Part shown: positions 44,153 through 61,093 of the stretch, in pieces
How positions within the stretch are numbered: position 1 is the first letter of the stretch
Layout: the number at the start of each line of letters is the position of its first letter
Assembly: GCA_009823395.1 (NCBI GenBank)
Contig: CM020510.1
Location: forward strand, 3,363,773 to 3,427,772
Length of the DNA stretch: 64,000 nucleotides
Direction of reading: 5' to 3'
Source: Thamnaconus septentrionalis
Lineage: Eukaryota > Chordata > Actinopteri > Tetraodontiformes > Monacanthidae
Position numbers and translations under genes: made by a program
The notes under the pieces: generated by a model
What the model was told of the DNA's origin: nothing
Databases searched by the model: none
The model's input: the letters and a program-made list of their open reading frames with translations, nothing else

Positions 44153-47100
44153 CTGTTCTCGCTTGTCTTTAGTTTCAGCACCGAGAAAAAACCCCCAACC
44201 AATTAGACTTTGGAGGAGAAAAAAAACTTATGCAAACGTATGCAGTGTGTGAGGTGGAAAGTCCTGCATATGACTCTGAAGCGCCCTCCCCCCCCCCTGT
44301 ATGTCTGAGCTAAAGTGCAGCACACACACACACACACACACACACACTCCCCCTCCTCCATCCCATAATCCCCACAATCTACTGGCAGTGCGCCGGGGCT
44401 CAGATTGCCACTTACGGCCGCCGTCCCCCGAGGTCGGCCTGCCGTCGGTGGAGTTTGGAGGGCTGGAGGAGCAATTCGCCGCCTCCAGCTTCGCCGGGAC
44501 ATTAGCGCGAGGAGGCGAGTGGCGGCGGAGCGGCCTCGACTGTCGGCGCCGCCATCGTCCTCCAGGACGGGTCACCATTTAAAGTTTAAGGAAGAAGACA
44601 AAGAGGTTTTCTGCGGAGCCGCCGAGTCAACATGAGTCTTTGATATGATTCATGGTAATTGTTACTCAACGAGGGCACATTGTTAAAACCTCCCTTTCGG
44701 CTAAAAAAAAAAAAATACATATTACTAATAAAATCCGCACCTGGCACGAGATGGCGGGCAAGTCTGACTCACTGTGTGTGGGAATCGTTGCTGCGAGCGA
44801 GCCCTGCCCGGGTCTCTCTCGCTCATAAAGCATCGGGTGAGAGAAAGTACTCCATCGGATATTTTTATTACTTTGCGTGGAGGTGAAAAAAAAAGAAGAA
44901 AAAAAAAGACCCTGCATAAAATAGTAACACGGCAATGATTTTTTTCTTTTGGACGGTGCTGTACGTGAGCTGATTTAGCTCAAGACTTTTTGAGTTTAGT
45001 TGAAGCCAGTCGACACGGACGAGAAGCCGGTTTGGTTTTTAAGGGGATCAAATGTCTCAGGCGGGCTCCACCAGTCTGTTTGTTGTTTGCCAGTGTTCCG
45101 TTCAAAGGTCTGAATTATTTGAAAATCTTTTGGCTGAACGTACTGAACTGAATCACTACCTGAAAAGATTTGTTTTATTCTCAGGAGGAGAAAAATATCG
45201 AAGACAACAAGTCAAGATGGTCCACATTGATCAAGACTTTTTAAAACCCAGTTTGGTGTCTCGGTGAAACCAAGTGAACTTCCCGGTGTAGCGAATGAGT
45301 TGACCAGCAAATCTTTTGAACAAATCACATTATCGTCGTGATTTGAGTGATTCGCACAACACCCAAAAACCAGCGTCCACATCCACAGATTGGACGGATG
45401 TTTTTCACCGGCGTGGATGTGAAGAACCAGACTGAGCAAAAGTTGAGATCCATGACGGCAGTGATCACATGACCAAGTGGCCCACTCATCGAATCTTTAA
45501 TTCGGCAAAATGACATCTTCAGTTAATCTCAGCTGTCGTTTTTACTGGTATCCAGTTTTACAACATGTTTTTTTCATTCTATTTAAACTTGTTTGGAGGA
45601 AGAAACTCCGACGCCATATGTATCTTGAAAAAGCCCCTCCCCGACTCCCCTTGCTCTTCCTTTACTATGCACTCGGCGAATGCGTCGATTCTGCCAGACA
45701 CTGAGTAGTAAAACGCTCCAAATTGCTGCAAAACAGTGAAATACACAGTTGGGTATTAAAGCTGAGCAGCAACCCGGCCCGACACGTCGCGCTCCAGTCG
45801 ATAGTTTCCATAATGCATAAATCTCTCTAACTACCATCGACTGCATGGTTAATTCTTCACCAGAGGAAGGGTGTGTGTGTGTGTGTGTGTTGGGGGTTTA
45901 TGCATTTTCGCTACCATTTTTTGTTTAGTTGCAACTTTAAAACATTGTGAGGCACAGCAGACACAGAGGAAACAGATACGTTTGTAAACAGAGAAGTGCT
46001 GCTTTTTGTGTGTGTGTGTGTGTGTGTGTCCTCTACTCATACACGCAGACACAAATGGCCACAACACTTGACGTTCGCAACAGCTGACACACACACACAC
46101 ACACACACACGTCCTTGTGTGTCTCTCCGAGCGCTTAATCTCCTCGACGCGTGACGCTGTGAAGTCTTTGTCGACAGCGAGTGGCAGCCACCAAATGTTT
46201 CGTCATGTGTGACCTTCAGCACGTCCGTCCGTCCGTCCGTCCGTCCGTCCATCCGTCAGTCAGTCCGTCCCTCCTCCAGCCTCGGACGCTGGGGCCGTCT
46301 GTTAAAATTCATGAAGCCACTCGTGACTCTCTTTTTTTTGAGGGGGCGTCCCATTTTGGCAGGAGTAATTTTAGCCCTGCTGTCTCTGTCCCTGCTCAGG
46401 GCCAGTAGCGCTGCCAGAGCAGAGAGAAGAGGAACGGGGCCGATACCATCCGCTTGCTGCGCTACCAACACGGTCCAGGCTGAGGCGCCACTTCTCCGAA
46501 TCCTGACAGTCACGTCTGTCGTCCAGCTCTCTGCAGAGGAAAGCTGTTCTGGAAAGTGCCTGCTTGTGATGTCATAAAGAGAGACGGTATTTTTTTTTTT
46601 TTGTCCCCTATCGAAATGTGGCAGTCCCAACAAGGCATTTGGTTTTCTCTGGTGACTGTAAACAGAGGGCTAAATGAGCTGTTGAAGGAGTTAAAATTAG
46701 TTTATTCAAACATTATAAATGAAGATAAATGATCCTTCAGAGAATCAAGCTCTCTCTGTTTTCTTTAACTCTGATTTAGTCTGATTTTCCTTCCTGGGAA
46801 GCAACAAAACAGAAAAACAACAACAACTTGTTTCTGTGCGTTGGCGTTGCGTTGCAGATTGTTGGCCTTTGGCTCTCGGTGACCTTGAACGACCTTGAGA
46901 CAGCGTCGGTAGCTTCCTCTCTTCCTCTCCCAGCTACGTTTCCTCTTCACCTCGGTCTAATTTGCTCAATGTGGCCGAAGCCCAGAGCTGCTCTCGCCAC
47001 ACACGCAGAGGTCGCAGCGCTGACCCACTTTCCACTTTGGTATTTTATTTTCGTTCCCTCCATTACCTCCAAAACTGGGATGCAGCAGCGAGAAAGACGT

Positions 47101-47448
47101 CACAGAGGAGCTGGAGGACCGAGTCGATGTCTGTCACCCAAAAAAACACTTTTCCATGTGACGGCAAAACGTTTTCACGTCGAGACCAGTTGGACTCACA
47201 TCAATATCCTGTATTGAAAGAAATTTGTTCCTGCTCAACATTGACAATCTCTCGTCTTGATTCTATCAGTTTTGTTTTTTTTTTTTGTTTTTGACCAAAC
47301 TCGAAACGGAAAGCTGCTGCCGGCCGGCTCCTGTCAGCATGCCATCAGTTTGATCAGCACTGGACAGCTCCAGTTTCCTCATCTGGAGAGAATCAAAGAA
47401 CTGATCCTCCCTCCCACCTCACCATAAAAAGGCTTTTAGGTCACACAA
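44153..47448. other. Intergenic DNA without a recognisable gene
   Basis: Contents: (CA)n at about 44321-44346, a CpG-rich non-repetitive segment at 44380-44580, poly-A runs, (TG)n at about 45871-45890 and 46006-46029, (CA)n at about 46088-46110 and (GTCC)n at about 46223-46251. The CpG-rich segment could be regulatory, but no exon pair could be built around it. Confidence 0.45.
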
Positions 47449-47896
47449 GCTGCATTTCCATGACCCCTAGAATTGTACAAAACCTAAATATGGCAATAAA
47501 AAACTGGTGATGGAAACAGCTAAACTTGGAAAAACCTCTCAAATATGGCTAAAAGGTTTTGACGCTCTCATGAGGTGGCTTTTCACACATCCATATAGAG
47601 TCTCATGGAAACACTTTTTTTTTTTGCATTTACATGTCAGCGGACGTGACGTTCAGGGTCATGTGACCAGTTCACTTCAAGTGAAAGTGGCGCGTTATGA
47701 TTGGACGGAAGAGGAGATGGAATATTTTTTTTACAAGTAATCAAAGACAAAAATGTAACTTGACAGCAAACAAACGTAAACAAACAAGAGCAAACGTGAT
47801 TCTCGTGAAATCTCGCTAGATGAGATTTTACGCAATTGTACTTTGTCGAAATTTTACAAATATTTATTTTGCGAAAAACTCCAATGTAAACGCAGC
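47449..47896 (+). mobile_element. MITE of the GCTGCGTTTCC family, both termini present
   Basis: About 448 bp. Left end GCTGCATTTCCATGACCCCT; right end, read on the minus strand, GCTGCGTTTACATTGGAG, with TA just outside. Contents: decayed palindrome GGTCATGTGACC, the reading V-A-R-Y-D-W-T-E-E-E-M-E-Y, the GACAGCAAACAAAC block, and AATTGTACTTTGTCGAAATT. No transposase frame, so non-autonomous. Confidence 0.9.
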
Positions 47897-50169
<2,273 letters not shown>

Positions 50170-50245
50170 CAGGCATCGGCAAACTATGGCCCGGGGGCCC
50201 TGTGCGGCCCATTAATCTTTTTAATCTGGTCCGCCGAACTTGACA
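50170..50245 (+). mobile_element. Terminal fragment of a hAT-type DNA transposon
   Basis: CAGGCATCGGCAAACTATGG followed by CCCGGGGGCCCTGTGCGGCC is the typical terminus of hAT (Charlie-like) elements in vertebrates. The opposite terminus and a target duplication were not found, so this is a solo end. Confidence 0.6.
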
Positions 50246-51180
50246 AAATGATATTGACAGTCATGAAATAGCTGTACTTCATCTGCTTTTTCAGTGTTTT
50301 CAGAGTCATCTCAATAAAGAGCTAAATACTGTGGGGCTTCAAAGACACTGAGGTGAGGGCTATGAGGTGGCTCACTAACACACTCCATCCATCTGCTGCT
50401 GCTCCGACCCCCCCCACCAGTCCAACAGTTTGCCCAGCAGGGTGACAGTTGAAGTCTTTGTTGTGTCGTGAATATTTACACTAAACAACAAAACTGTGTA
50501 TGTGATGCAACGTCTGCTGTTTTTAAAGACGAGTTTATACGAGTTTGAGGATGTTTGACTTTCAGAGGGTCACTGCCGCGTTTTCAGGTGTCGAGGTTTT
50601 CCACAATGCCACTGACACTGTCAATACGCAAAAAGCACACACACACACAAGTCAGGTTCTTTATTCCAGCCTCGTCCTCGCTGTCTTACTCTGCATTCCT
50701 CATGCACTCTTCCTCCCTCGCTCCCTCCATCCGTCCTTTCCTTCCTTCCTCCCTCCCGTGACGTGACGTGACCTGACGTGCGGTCCAATTAGGCCTCGCC
50801 GACGCCAGCAGTTGTTGATCGTCGGTGACGTTCCTTAGAGCTGCCGGTCGTCTCCCTTGATTCTCAATTAACAGAATGTTTAATGAACGTCATTCTGGAG
50901 TCAAACTAATAAATAAAGATGCAATTTTCAAAAAAAAAAAAATTATTTTTGCGGACAAATTACTTTCAGTTCCGTCATGGGAGTATATGACTCTCAAATC
51001 ACTAAATGTACTTTTGTTTTTATTTTTATTGTTTTTTGAGCTGGCCAATGTGGAACCATCTAGAGATTGCACTCTGTGGTTTGGCCAGCGGGGGCAGGTT
51101 GCAAAAAAGGCTAAAAATTACTGGCTGTCAATAATGGGGGAGGAGCCTTGAATTGACACTGTTACAAACTTCTTATAATA
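50246..51180. other. Intergenic DNA with a dispersed repeat
   Basis: No gene. The part at 51079-51155 (TTTGGCCAGCGGGGGCAGG, GTTGCAAAAAAG, GGGGGAGGAGCC) matches 36056-36132. Confidence 0.5.
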
Positions 51181-51330
51181 GCTGCGTTTCCATGACCCCC
51201 AAAAATGGCACAAAACCTACATAAAAACAAGCAAGAAGCAAATGTAATTCTTGTCAAATCTCGTCCCGCCTGATTTGACGAGAATTACGGCTCATGCGCT
51301 TCACACAATTCAATGGAAACACCAGCAAAT
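51181..51330 (+). mobile_element. Internally deleted MITE of the GCTGCGTTTCC family
   Basis: It starts GCTGCGTTTCCATGACCCCC immediately after TA and jumps from ACAAAACCTACATA to AAACAAGCAAGAAGCAAATG, then TTACGGCTCATGCGCTTCAC. About 250 bp of the middle and the right terminus are missing. Confidence 0.8.
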
Positions 51331-51810
51331 CGTCCAATCATTGAGGGCGCTTTCAAGGGACCGCCTCCTTTTTCCAAAAACAAAGAAAACAAAAACAAAA
51401 TGATGACACAAACGAGTCTCACAACGTTGCTTTTTTTCGTCTCTCATTTCAAAGCCACTCCTGCCACTGGCTGCAGCAGGTGAGTCCTACCTGCATATTT
51501 AAAGCCTTCATTGTATTAAATCCAAAAGGCCCCAAACGGATCAATAACTAATTTTTGTCCTGTCACTTTATCTGCGAGTCTGGCTGCGGCTCAGCTTCTC
51601 CCCTGATCTGTAATCCTGAATTTCACTGATACCACTGTGGTACCACTCCGCCCCCCCGCCCCCTCGCCGGGGGCCAAGTGACACCCTGCCAGCTGATTGG
51701 AGGGTTAGTGATGCCGCCGGTTGTCGGTCTGTCTGTCATTTGTCGACAGGTTGAAGGAGTGAATGACGGCTTTTCACAGACCACCGGCTGCTGCTGCAAC
51801 CCTCCATCTA

Positions 51811-51844
<34 letters not shown>

Positions 51845-51898
51845 GTGCGCGTGCATGTCTCCGTCCGTCCACCCCGTCAGACTTTGTCCTCGTTTGCA

Positions 51899-51945
<47 letters not shown>

Positions 51946-53182
51946 ACTGGCATCTGCAAATCTGTAAATGTTTGTTACTTATGTGAATCCCCACTGCTGG
52001 GGTCAATACGATACACATCGTGATACACATCGTGATACGATCGCGATACGCTGCCAGCAATACAATACATTAACGATACGATGCGATCCATTAACAACTT
52101 GGCAACCGTTTGACTTCACATTTGACTACACACAATTCGAATCAGTTCAATACAATTCGTGGTGTGAGTAAAAATGATTCAACACGGACATCGCAGAGAA
52201 TTCACGAGCCCGCATCTGGTTTGTAAACAAACGTCGTGATCATTTTGTTCTCTCCCGTTTTTCCTTCTGAATCACAGGTTTGTTATTATAGCACATAATT
52301 GTTTTCTATAAAGCAAACCATTTAAAATTCAATTTCCCAATTAATCTGACTGGCAGGAGCTGATAGTCAACATCGGCAAATACAGTGAAGGAGACTTTGA
52401 CTCTAATTATTTGTGATGTGCTCGTTAGCTCAGCAAGCTCACGTGGTTGAAATCACTGTGGTTTACGGCCAGTGATTTGATTCTTCTCATTATCATTATT
52501 TCTTTAAATAATCTGTTTGGCAGCTTTTTTTTTTTTTTTTTTACCCCTGTGTTTACAACACTGCCGTTTATATGTTGCAGGACATGGAGATACTGCAGCG
52601 AGTCCTGCGACGACTTGGACTGAACGTCATCACGTACGTAAGAGACACCAATCTGTTCTTCTTCTTCTTCTTCTTCTTCTTGTTCCTTCAATGCTGACCT
52701 GAAATATTACAGGTTTGTCGTGAAATGACAGCTGGAGAACATCATTTGAGACGTTGTCTTTCAGCGAGCACAAAAAGCCTTTTGTGAAAGTTGCCGCAAA
52801 AAAAAGGAAAAAAAGAAAAAGAAGATGAGGTGGAAAAAAGTGCGTAACAGCTCTGTGATGTCTGGGTCGCGTTCCATGCAAACAGGTTTCAGGCAAACAA
52901 AACTGATCCTACACAAAAGCAAAATGAAAACTCCTGTAAAACTTTATACAATCGTTTTTTTGTGCTTTACGTGACGGACAGCGCTCCCGCCCTGTGATGT
53001 TTTCTGTGTGTACAAATTTAGCCCCTTTTTTAATACTTTCACCTGTTTTAATCCACATCACAAAAAAAAAAAAAAAAAAAGTTGTAGGGTTTTAAAATGG
53101 GATCAAGATTCATTTTTATAATCCTGCGGCCGGATTGTTCTGGAAATAATCCCAAAGGTCAGGGCCTGTTTTTGTGTGTATT

Positions 53183-53232
<50 letters not shown>

Positions 53233-53950
53233 ACGAAATTGTGCACCTGCAATGACACATCTGGAATCCTCCCGTTTTTTTTTTTTTTGGTATTTTATTT
53301 TATTTTTAGCCCTCTGTTTACAGCATCCTGCCTTTATATTTTGCATATTTAAAAAAATTTTTTTTTAAACCTCTCGTGTTTAGAGTAGGGCGTGGGGACG
53401 GGGGAGGGAGGGGTTTAACATCTGGCTTCTGACATCCAGCGGTGCATGTTTTATTTTTAGAACTTTTCTCTCTGACAACTTTCAAGGGTTTTGCGTGTGT
53501 GCATGTGCATGTTGACCGAGTTTATTTAAATCTTGTTGTCGTCATAGTTGTGATGAGGCCACCAGCAGCACCAGCAGCAGCACCAGCAGCACCACCAGCA
53601 GCAGCAACCCTGCCTGGCTGCTGATGAGAGCCGGGAGTCGTGACGCTGAGCTCAGCTTTGCTCTCTGCTCTCAGCTTGAGTTGGCTTGTGTCGCCCGCTA
53701 GAGGCCAGGAGGGGAATGACAGCCAGGGGAAGAGGAGGAGGAGGAGGAGGAGGAGGAGAGCCGCTCCGGCTGCCAGCTACCCCGCTACGGTCCGCTGCTT
53801 CCACCGAGACCGTCAGCTTCTCCGGACAGGCGAGAGAATGTGCTATTGGCTCAGCTTTAAAATAAATAAATAAATAAATAAAATAAATACAATAAACTAG
53901 AAAAAGAAAAATCGATGAGAGGAGACAAGAATAATAACAACGACATAAAT
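51331..53950. other. Intergenic DNA without a recognisable gene
   Basis: Contents: (CTG)n at about 51808-51830, (TG)n at about 51831-51847 and 51905-51942, a repeat of ATACGATAC and ATCGTGATAC words at 52000-52170 typical of a fish dispersed element, (TTC)n at about 52657-52681, (TG)n at about 53186-53228, poly-T runs and (GGA)n at about 53730-53757. Confidence 0.5.
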
Positions 53951-54139
53951 CTCGCACCGCGGCAGGAGCTGCCGCCATCCACAGGTCCGCGCGGGCTCCG
54001 CCAACGCACGCGGCGGGCGCGCGCCCGTTCCCCGCCTCCTGCGTTTATTTATTTCATTTCGCCGTTGCGCGCGTCCCCGCGCCGCCGCCGGAGCCCGAGC
54101 ACTCCGCGCTGCGAAGCTTCTCCCGTCGTCACTTCACTT

Positions 54140-54194
54140 CCTCTCCTCCTCGCGACAGCATCCACAACTCCGGCAGCAACCGGCAACCGTCACC

Positions 54195-54229
<35 letters not shown>

Positions 54230-55007
54230 TCTCTCTTTCTCTCTCTTTCTCTGTGCCTCACCCATCCACCCCCCCTTCCCCTCTCTCTCCCTCTGCCGTC
54301 CCCACACCTCTGACGCACGACGGGGGACACGGAGAAAAAAAAATAATTCTAAGCATCTGGAGAAAAAAAAAAAAAAAAAAAACAGAAAAAAAGAGGAAGA
54401 CGAAGGAAAGAAGGAAACATTATCAGCAGCAGCATCTTCTGAGCCTCCTGGTGCCAAGACCAGCGGACCTCCAGCAACCACAGCGAGACGACGGTGTCCT
54501 GGATCCGGCAGGAGCGCGCTCGGACTCGGCCGGAGCCCGGTGGTGTTGAGCGGCTGCTGAAGGGGAAGGAAGGAAGGAAGGAAGGAAGGAAGGAAGGAGG
54601 GAGGGAGCTGACTGGCAGAAGTCGAGGGCTTGCATTTTAAGTAAACTGATCCGAGGAGGAGGAGGAGGAGGAGGAGAAAAAAAAAAGCTGAGGAGTGGTG
54701 GGGGAGAGGAGGAGGAGAGGAGGGAGTGTCAGAGTTACCGGAGAGAGAGGAGAGAGAGAGGAGATAGAGGAGAGAGAGGAGAGAGAGAAGAGGGGATATT
54801 TCATTCCTATCACGTCTTCATTTCTCCTCCTTTTTTTGGCCACATCCACTGAGTGAGAGAGGCTGAGAAGAGGAGGAGGAGGAGGTGGTGGTGGTGGAGG
54901 AGGAGAGATAGCGAGGAGAGGAGCGCGCGCGCGCCACGAGAGATGTAAGTCGATTCGCAGCGGCGCAGTTCGACCCCGATGCTTCCAAACTGCAGCGCCA
55001 AACTGAG
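54140..55007 (+). other. slitrk3: Proposed 5' leader exon of slitrk3
   Basis: The 3' border is the donor CTGAG|GTGAGTG after 55007. The 5' border is only a guess, placed inside a CpG-rich segment (about 53985-54140) that could be the promoter. The exon is dominated by purines from about 54330 to 54930, with GGA, GAGA and GGAA runs. Near its end are ATGTAA (54943-54948) and another ATG at 54979. SLITRK genes usually have a non-coding exon before a single coding exon, which fits. Confidence 0.45.
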
Positions 55008-58252
<3,245 letters not shown>

Positions 58253-58316
58253 CTGCCCGTGACGTGGCTCCGTGTCCCCGGAGCCCAGGCCTCGTCCCAC
58301 CCGGGCGTCAGCGAGG

Positions 58317-61093
58317 ATGCTGTGGGTCACCCTGCTGAGCACCATCGCCTTGGGATGGAGCACGCCCATCCCACTGCTGGAGGAATCGGAGGAGGTGGAC
58401 GAGCCCTGCCTGGAGCCCTGCTACTGCGAGGTCAAGGAGGGCATCTTCCACGTGCACTGCGACAGCAAGGGATTTACAAACGTCAGCCAGGTGGTGCAGG
58501 CGTCCAGCCGGCCCTTCAAGCTCAACCTGCAGCGGAACTCCATGAGGAAGCTCTATTTCAACAGCTTCCTGCACCTCAACAACGCCATCTCCATCAACCT
58601 GGGCAACAACGCCTTGCAGGACATCCACGCTGGGGCGTTCAACGGCCTGGGAATACTCAAGCGTCTCTTTCTGCACGAGAACAAGCTGGAGGTTTTCCGT
58701 AACGACACCTTCCTGGGCCTGGAGAGTCTCGAGTACCTGCAGGCGGACTACAACGTCATCAAGCGCATTGAGAGCGGCACCTTCCGGCACCTGCACAAGC
58801 TGCGGGTGCTCATACTCAATGACAACCTGATCCCGGCGCTCCCCAACTACCTTTTCCGCTCGGTGTCGCTCACGCACCTGGACCTGCGGGGCAACAGGCT
58901 GAAGACGCTGCCGTACAAGGGCATGCTGGAGTACGTGGGCCGCAGCCTGATGGAGATCCAGCTGGAGGAGAACCCCTGGAACTGCGTGTGCGAGATCGTG
59001 CAGCTCAAGACGTGGCTGGAGAGGATCCCCTACACGGCGCTGGTGGGCGACATCACCTGCGAGTATCCCTTCCACCTGCACGGCAAAGACCTGCGGGAGA
59101 TCAAGCGCGGCGAGCTCTGCCCGCGCCTCTCGGACGCCGAGATCGAGGCCAAGCTGGAGATCCCGCGGACGGCCTTCAGCAGCGAGCACACGTGGCCCAC
59201 GCGGCCGTCGTCCATGCTCTCGTCGGTGCACAACACAGCCGCCCTCAACCCCAACCCCAACCCCAAGACCACCAAGAGGCCGCGGCCCACCAAGAACCCG
59301 CCCACCCCTCGTAGCATCTACCCGGGCATCAACCAGCCCCCCGTGGCCGGCTACCAGACCAGGCCCCCCATCCCCATCATCTGCCCTGTTGGGTGCACCT
59401 GCAACCTGCACATCAACGATCTGGGCCTGACGGTCAACTGCAAGGAGAAAGGCTTCCACAACATCTCGGACCTGCTGCCGCGGCCCGACAACGCCAAGAA
59501 GTTGTACCTGAGCGGCAACCTGATTCAGAAGATCTACCGCTCAGACTTCTGGAACTTCTCCAGCTTGGATCTGCTGCACCTGGGCAACAACCGGATATCG
59601 TACGTGCAGGAGGGCGCCTTCACCAACCTGCCCAACCTGAAGAGCCTGTACCTCAACGGCAACGACATCGAGCGTCTGACGCCGGGCATGTTCCGCGGCC
59701 TGCAGACGCTCAGCTATCTTTACTTTGAGTACAACGTCATCCGCGAGATTCAGGCCAACTCCTTCTCGCTGATGCCCAGCCTGCAGCTGGTCTTCCTCAA
59801 CGACAACCTGCTGCGCTCGCTGCCCGACCACGCCTTCGCCGGCACCACGCTGTCCCGCCTCAACCTGCGAAACAACTACTTCCTGTCGCTGCCCGTCAGC
59901 GGCGTGCTGGAGCACCTGACCTCCATCGTGCAGATTGACCTCAACCAGAACCCGTGGGACTGCTCCTGCGACATCGTGCCCCTCAAGCAGTGGGTGGAGA
60001 AGCTGTCGTCCGTCATCATGGTGGGCGACGTCATCTGCAAGACGCCCGAGTTCGCCTTCGGCAAGGACCTGCGCTCGCTGGAGGTAGACGTCATCTGCCC
60101 TGAGATGAAGTACTCAGGAGCCTCGCCGGCGCTGCCCAGCGGGGGCGACCACGCCGCCGGGGGCTCCGACCCGGGAGGCGGGCGGCGTTGGCGGGTGCCG
60201 TCGGCGTCGGCGGCGCCGTGCCGCTGTCGGTCCTCATCCTCAGCCTGCTGGTCCTCTTCATCTCCGCCGTCTTTGTGGCCGCCGGCTTCTTTGCCTTCGT
60301 GCTGCGCCGGCGGAAGAGCCTCCCCTTCAGGAAGCGCTCGGAAGTGGACCTGACGGGGATCCAGATGCAGTGTGGGATTTTCGACGACCCGCCCAGGCAG
60401 AGCGGCGGCGGTGGCGGCGGCGGTAGCGGTAGCTCGCCGGAGAAAGCCGCGCCGAGCATGCACTCGCACGCTCACCCCGGTCACATGCACGCGCACGCCC
60501 ACGGACACGTCTACGATTACATCCCACACCCGGTGACTCAGATGTGCAACAACCCCATTTACAAGCCTCGGGAGGGCGAGATCGCCGAGGAGGAGCGGGC
60601 GCCGTTCGGCGAGAAGAGGGACAACGGCGGCGGCGGCGGCAGCAGCAGCAACTACAGAACCCTGCTGGAGAAGGAGCGCGAGTGGACGCTGGCCGTGTCC
60701 AACTCCCAGCTCAACACCATCGTCACCGTCAACCATGCGGTGGCGGCGGCAGCGGCGGCGGCGGCCGAGAATGGCGGCGGCGGCCTCTGCCCCACCGTGA
60801 TTGACAGCCAGAGGCCGACGCCCACCGTGGGCTTCGTGGACTGCTTGTACGGGACGGCGCCCAAGCTCAAGGACGTGCACGTGGCGCACGCGCACCCGCC
60901 CGGCATGCAGTACCCAGACCTGCAGCAGGAGGCGCGGCTGAAGGAGACGTTGCTGTTTGCGGCGGGGAAAGGCTGCTGCTACGCCGCCGCCACTGCCGCC
61001 GAGCCGTCGCCGAGCGATTACCTCGAGTTAAGGGCCAAACTCCAAACCAAGCCGGATTACCTCGAAGTCTTGGAGAAATCGTACCGGTTTTAG
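58317..61093 (+). CDS. slitrk3: SLITRK3, neuronal LRR transmembrane protein; frame break near the membrane segment
   Basis: Postsynaptic adhesion protein of the SLITRK family, which binds receptor tyrosine phosphatases. Single coding exon after an acceptor at 58252; ATG 58317 begins MLWVTLLSTIALGW, a signal peptide. Residues are counted from it. First LRR module: N-cap near residue 30-40, repeats, C-cap from about 217 (NPWNCVCEIV). A Pro/Asn-rich linker follows, then the second N-cap at about 356 (CPVGCTCNLH), repeats, and a second C-cap at about 543 (NPWDCSCDIV). Membrane segment near 60219-60290 (VPLSVLILSLLVLF). Tail: VTQMCNNPIYKPRE, FVDCLYGT, PPGMQYPDLQQ and a C-terminus DYLEVLEKSYRF, all SLITRK3 hallmarks. 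The frame changes between 60104 and 60190, in a G-rich stretch, as if one base were missing; without correction translation stops at 60351, before any membrane anchor. Most likely a homopolymer error. Teleosts have a and b copies; which one this is was not determined. Confidence 0.95.

Noticed and set aside
58272..58316. Upstream in-frame extension of slitrk3 starting at GTG
   Set aside because: No ATG in the extension; the ATG at 58317 starts a typical signal peptide aligned with other SLITRK3 proteins.
58308..59459. 383-codon open frame on the minus strand
   Set aside because: It is the antisense shadow of the GC-rich slitrk3 LRR exon; its Val/Leu/Gln-rich content mirrors the sense codons and shows no domain.
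59876..60895. 339-codon open frame on the minus strand
   Set aside because: Also antisense to slitrk3, open because stop codons are rare in high-GC antisense frames.
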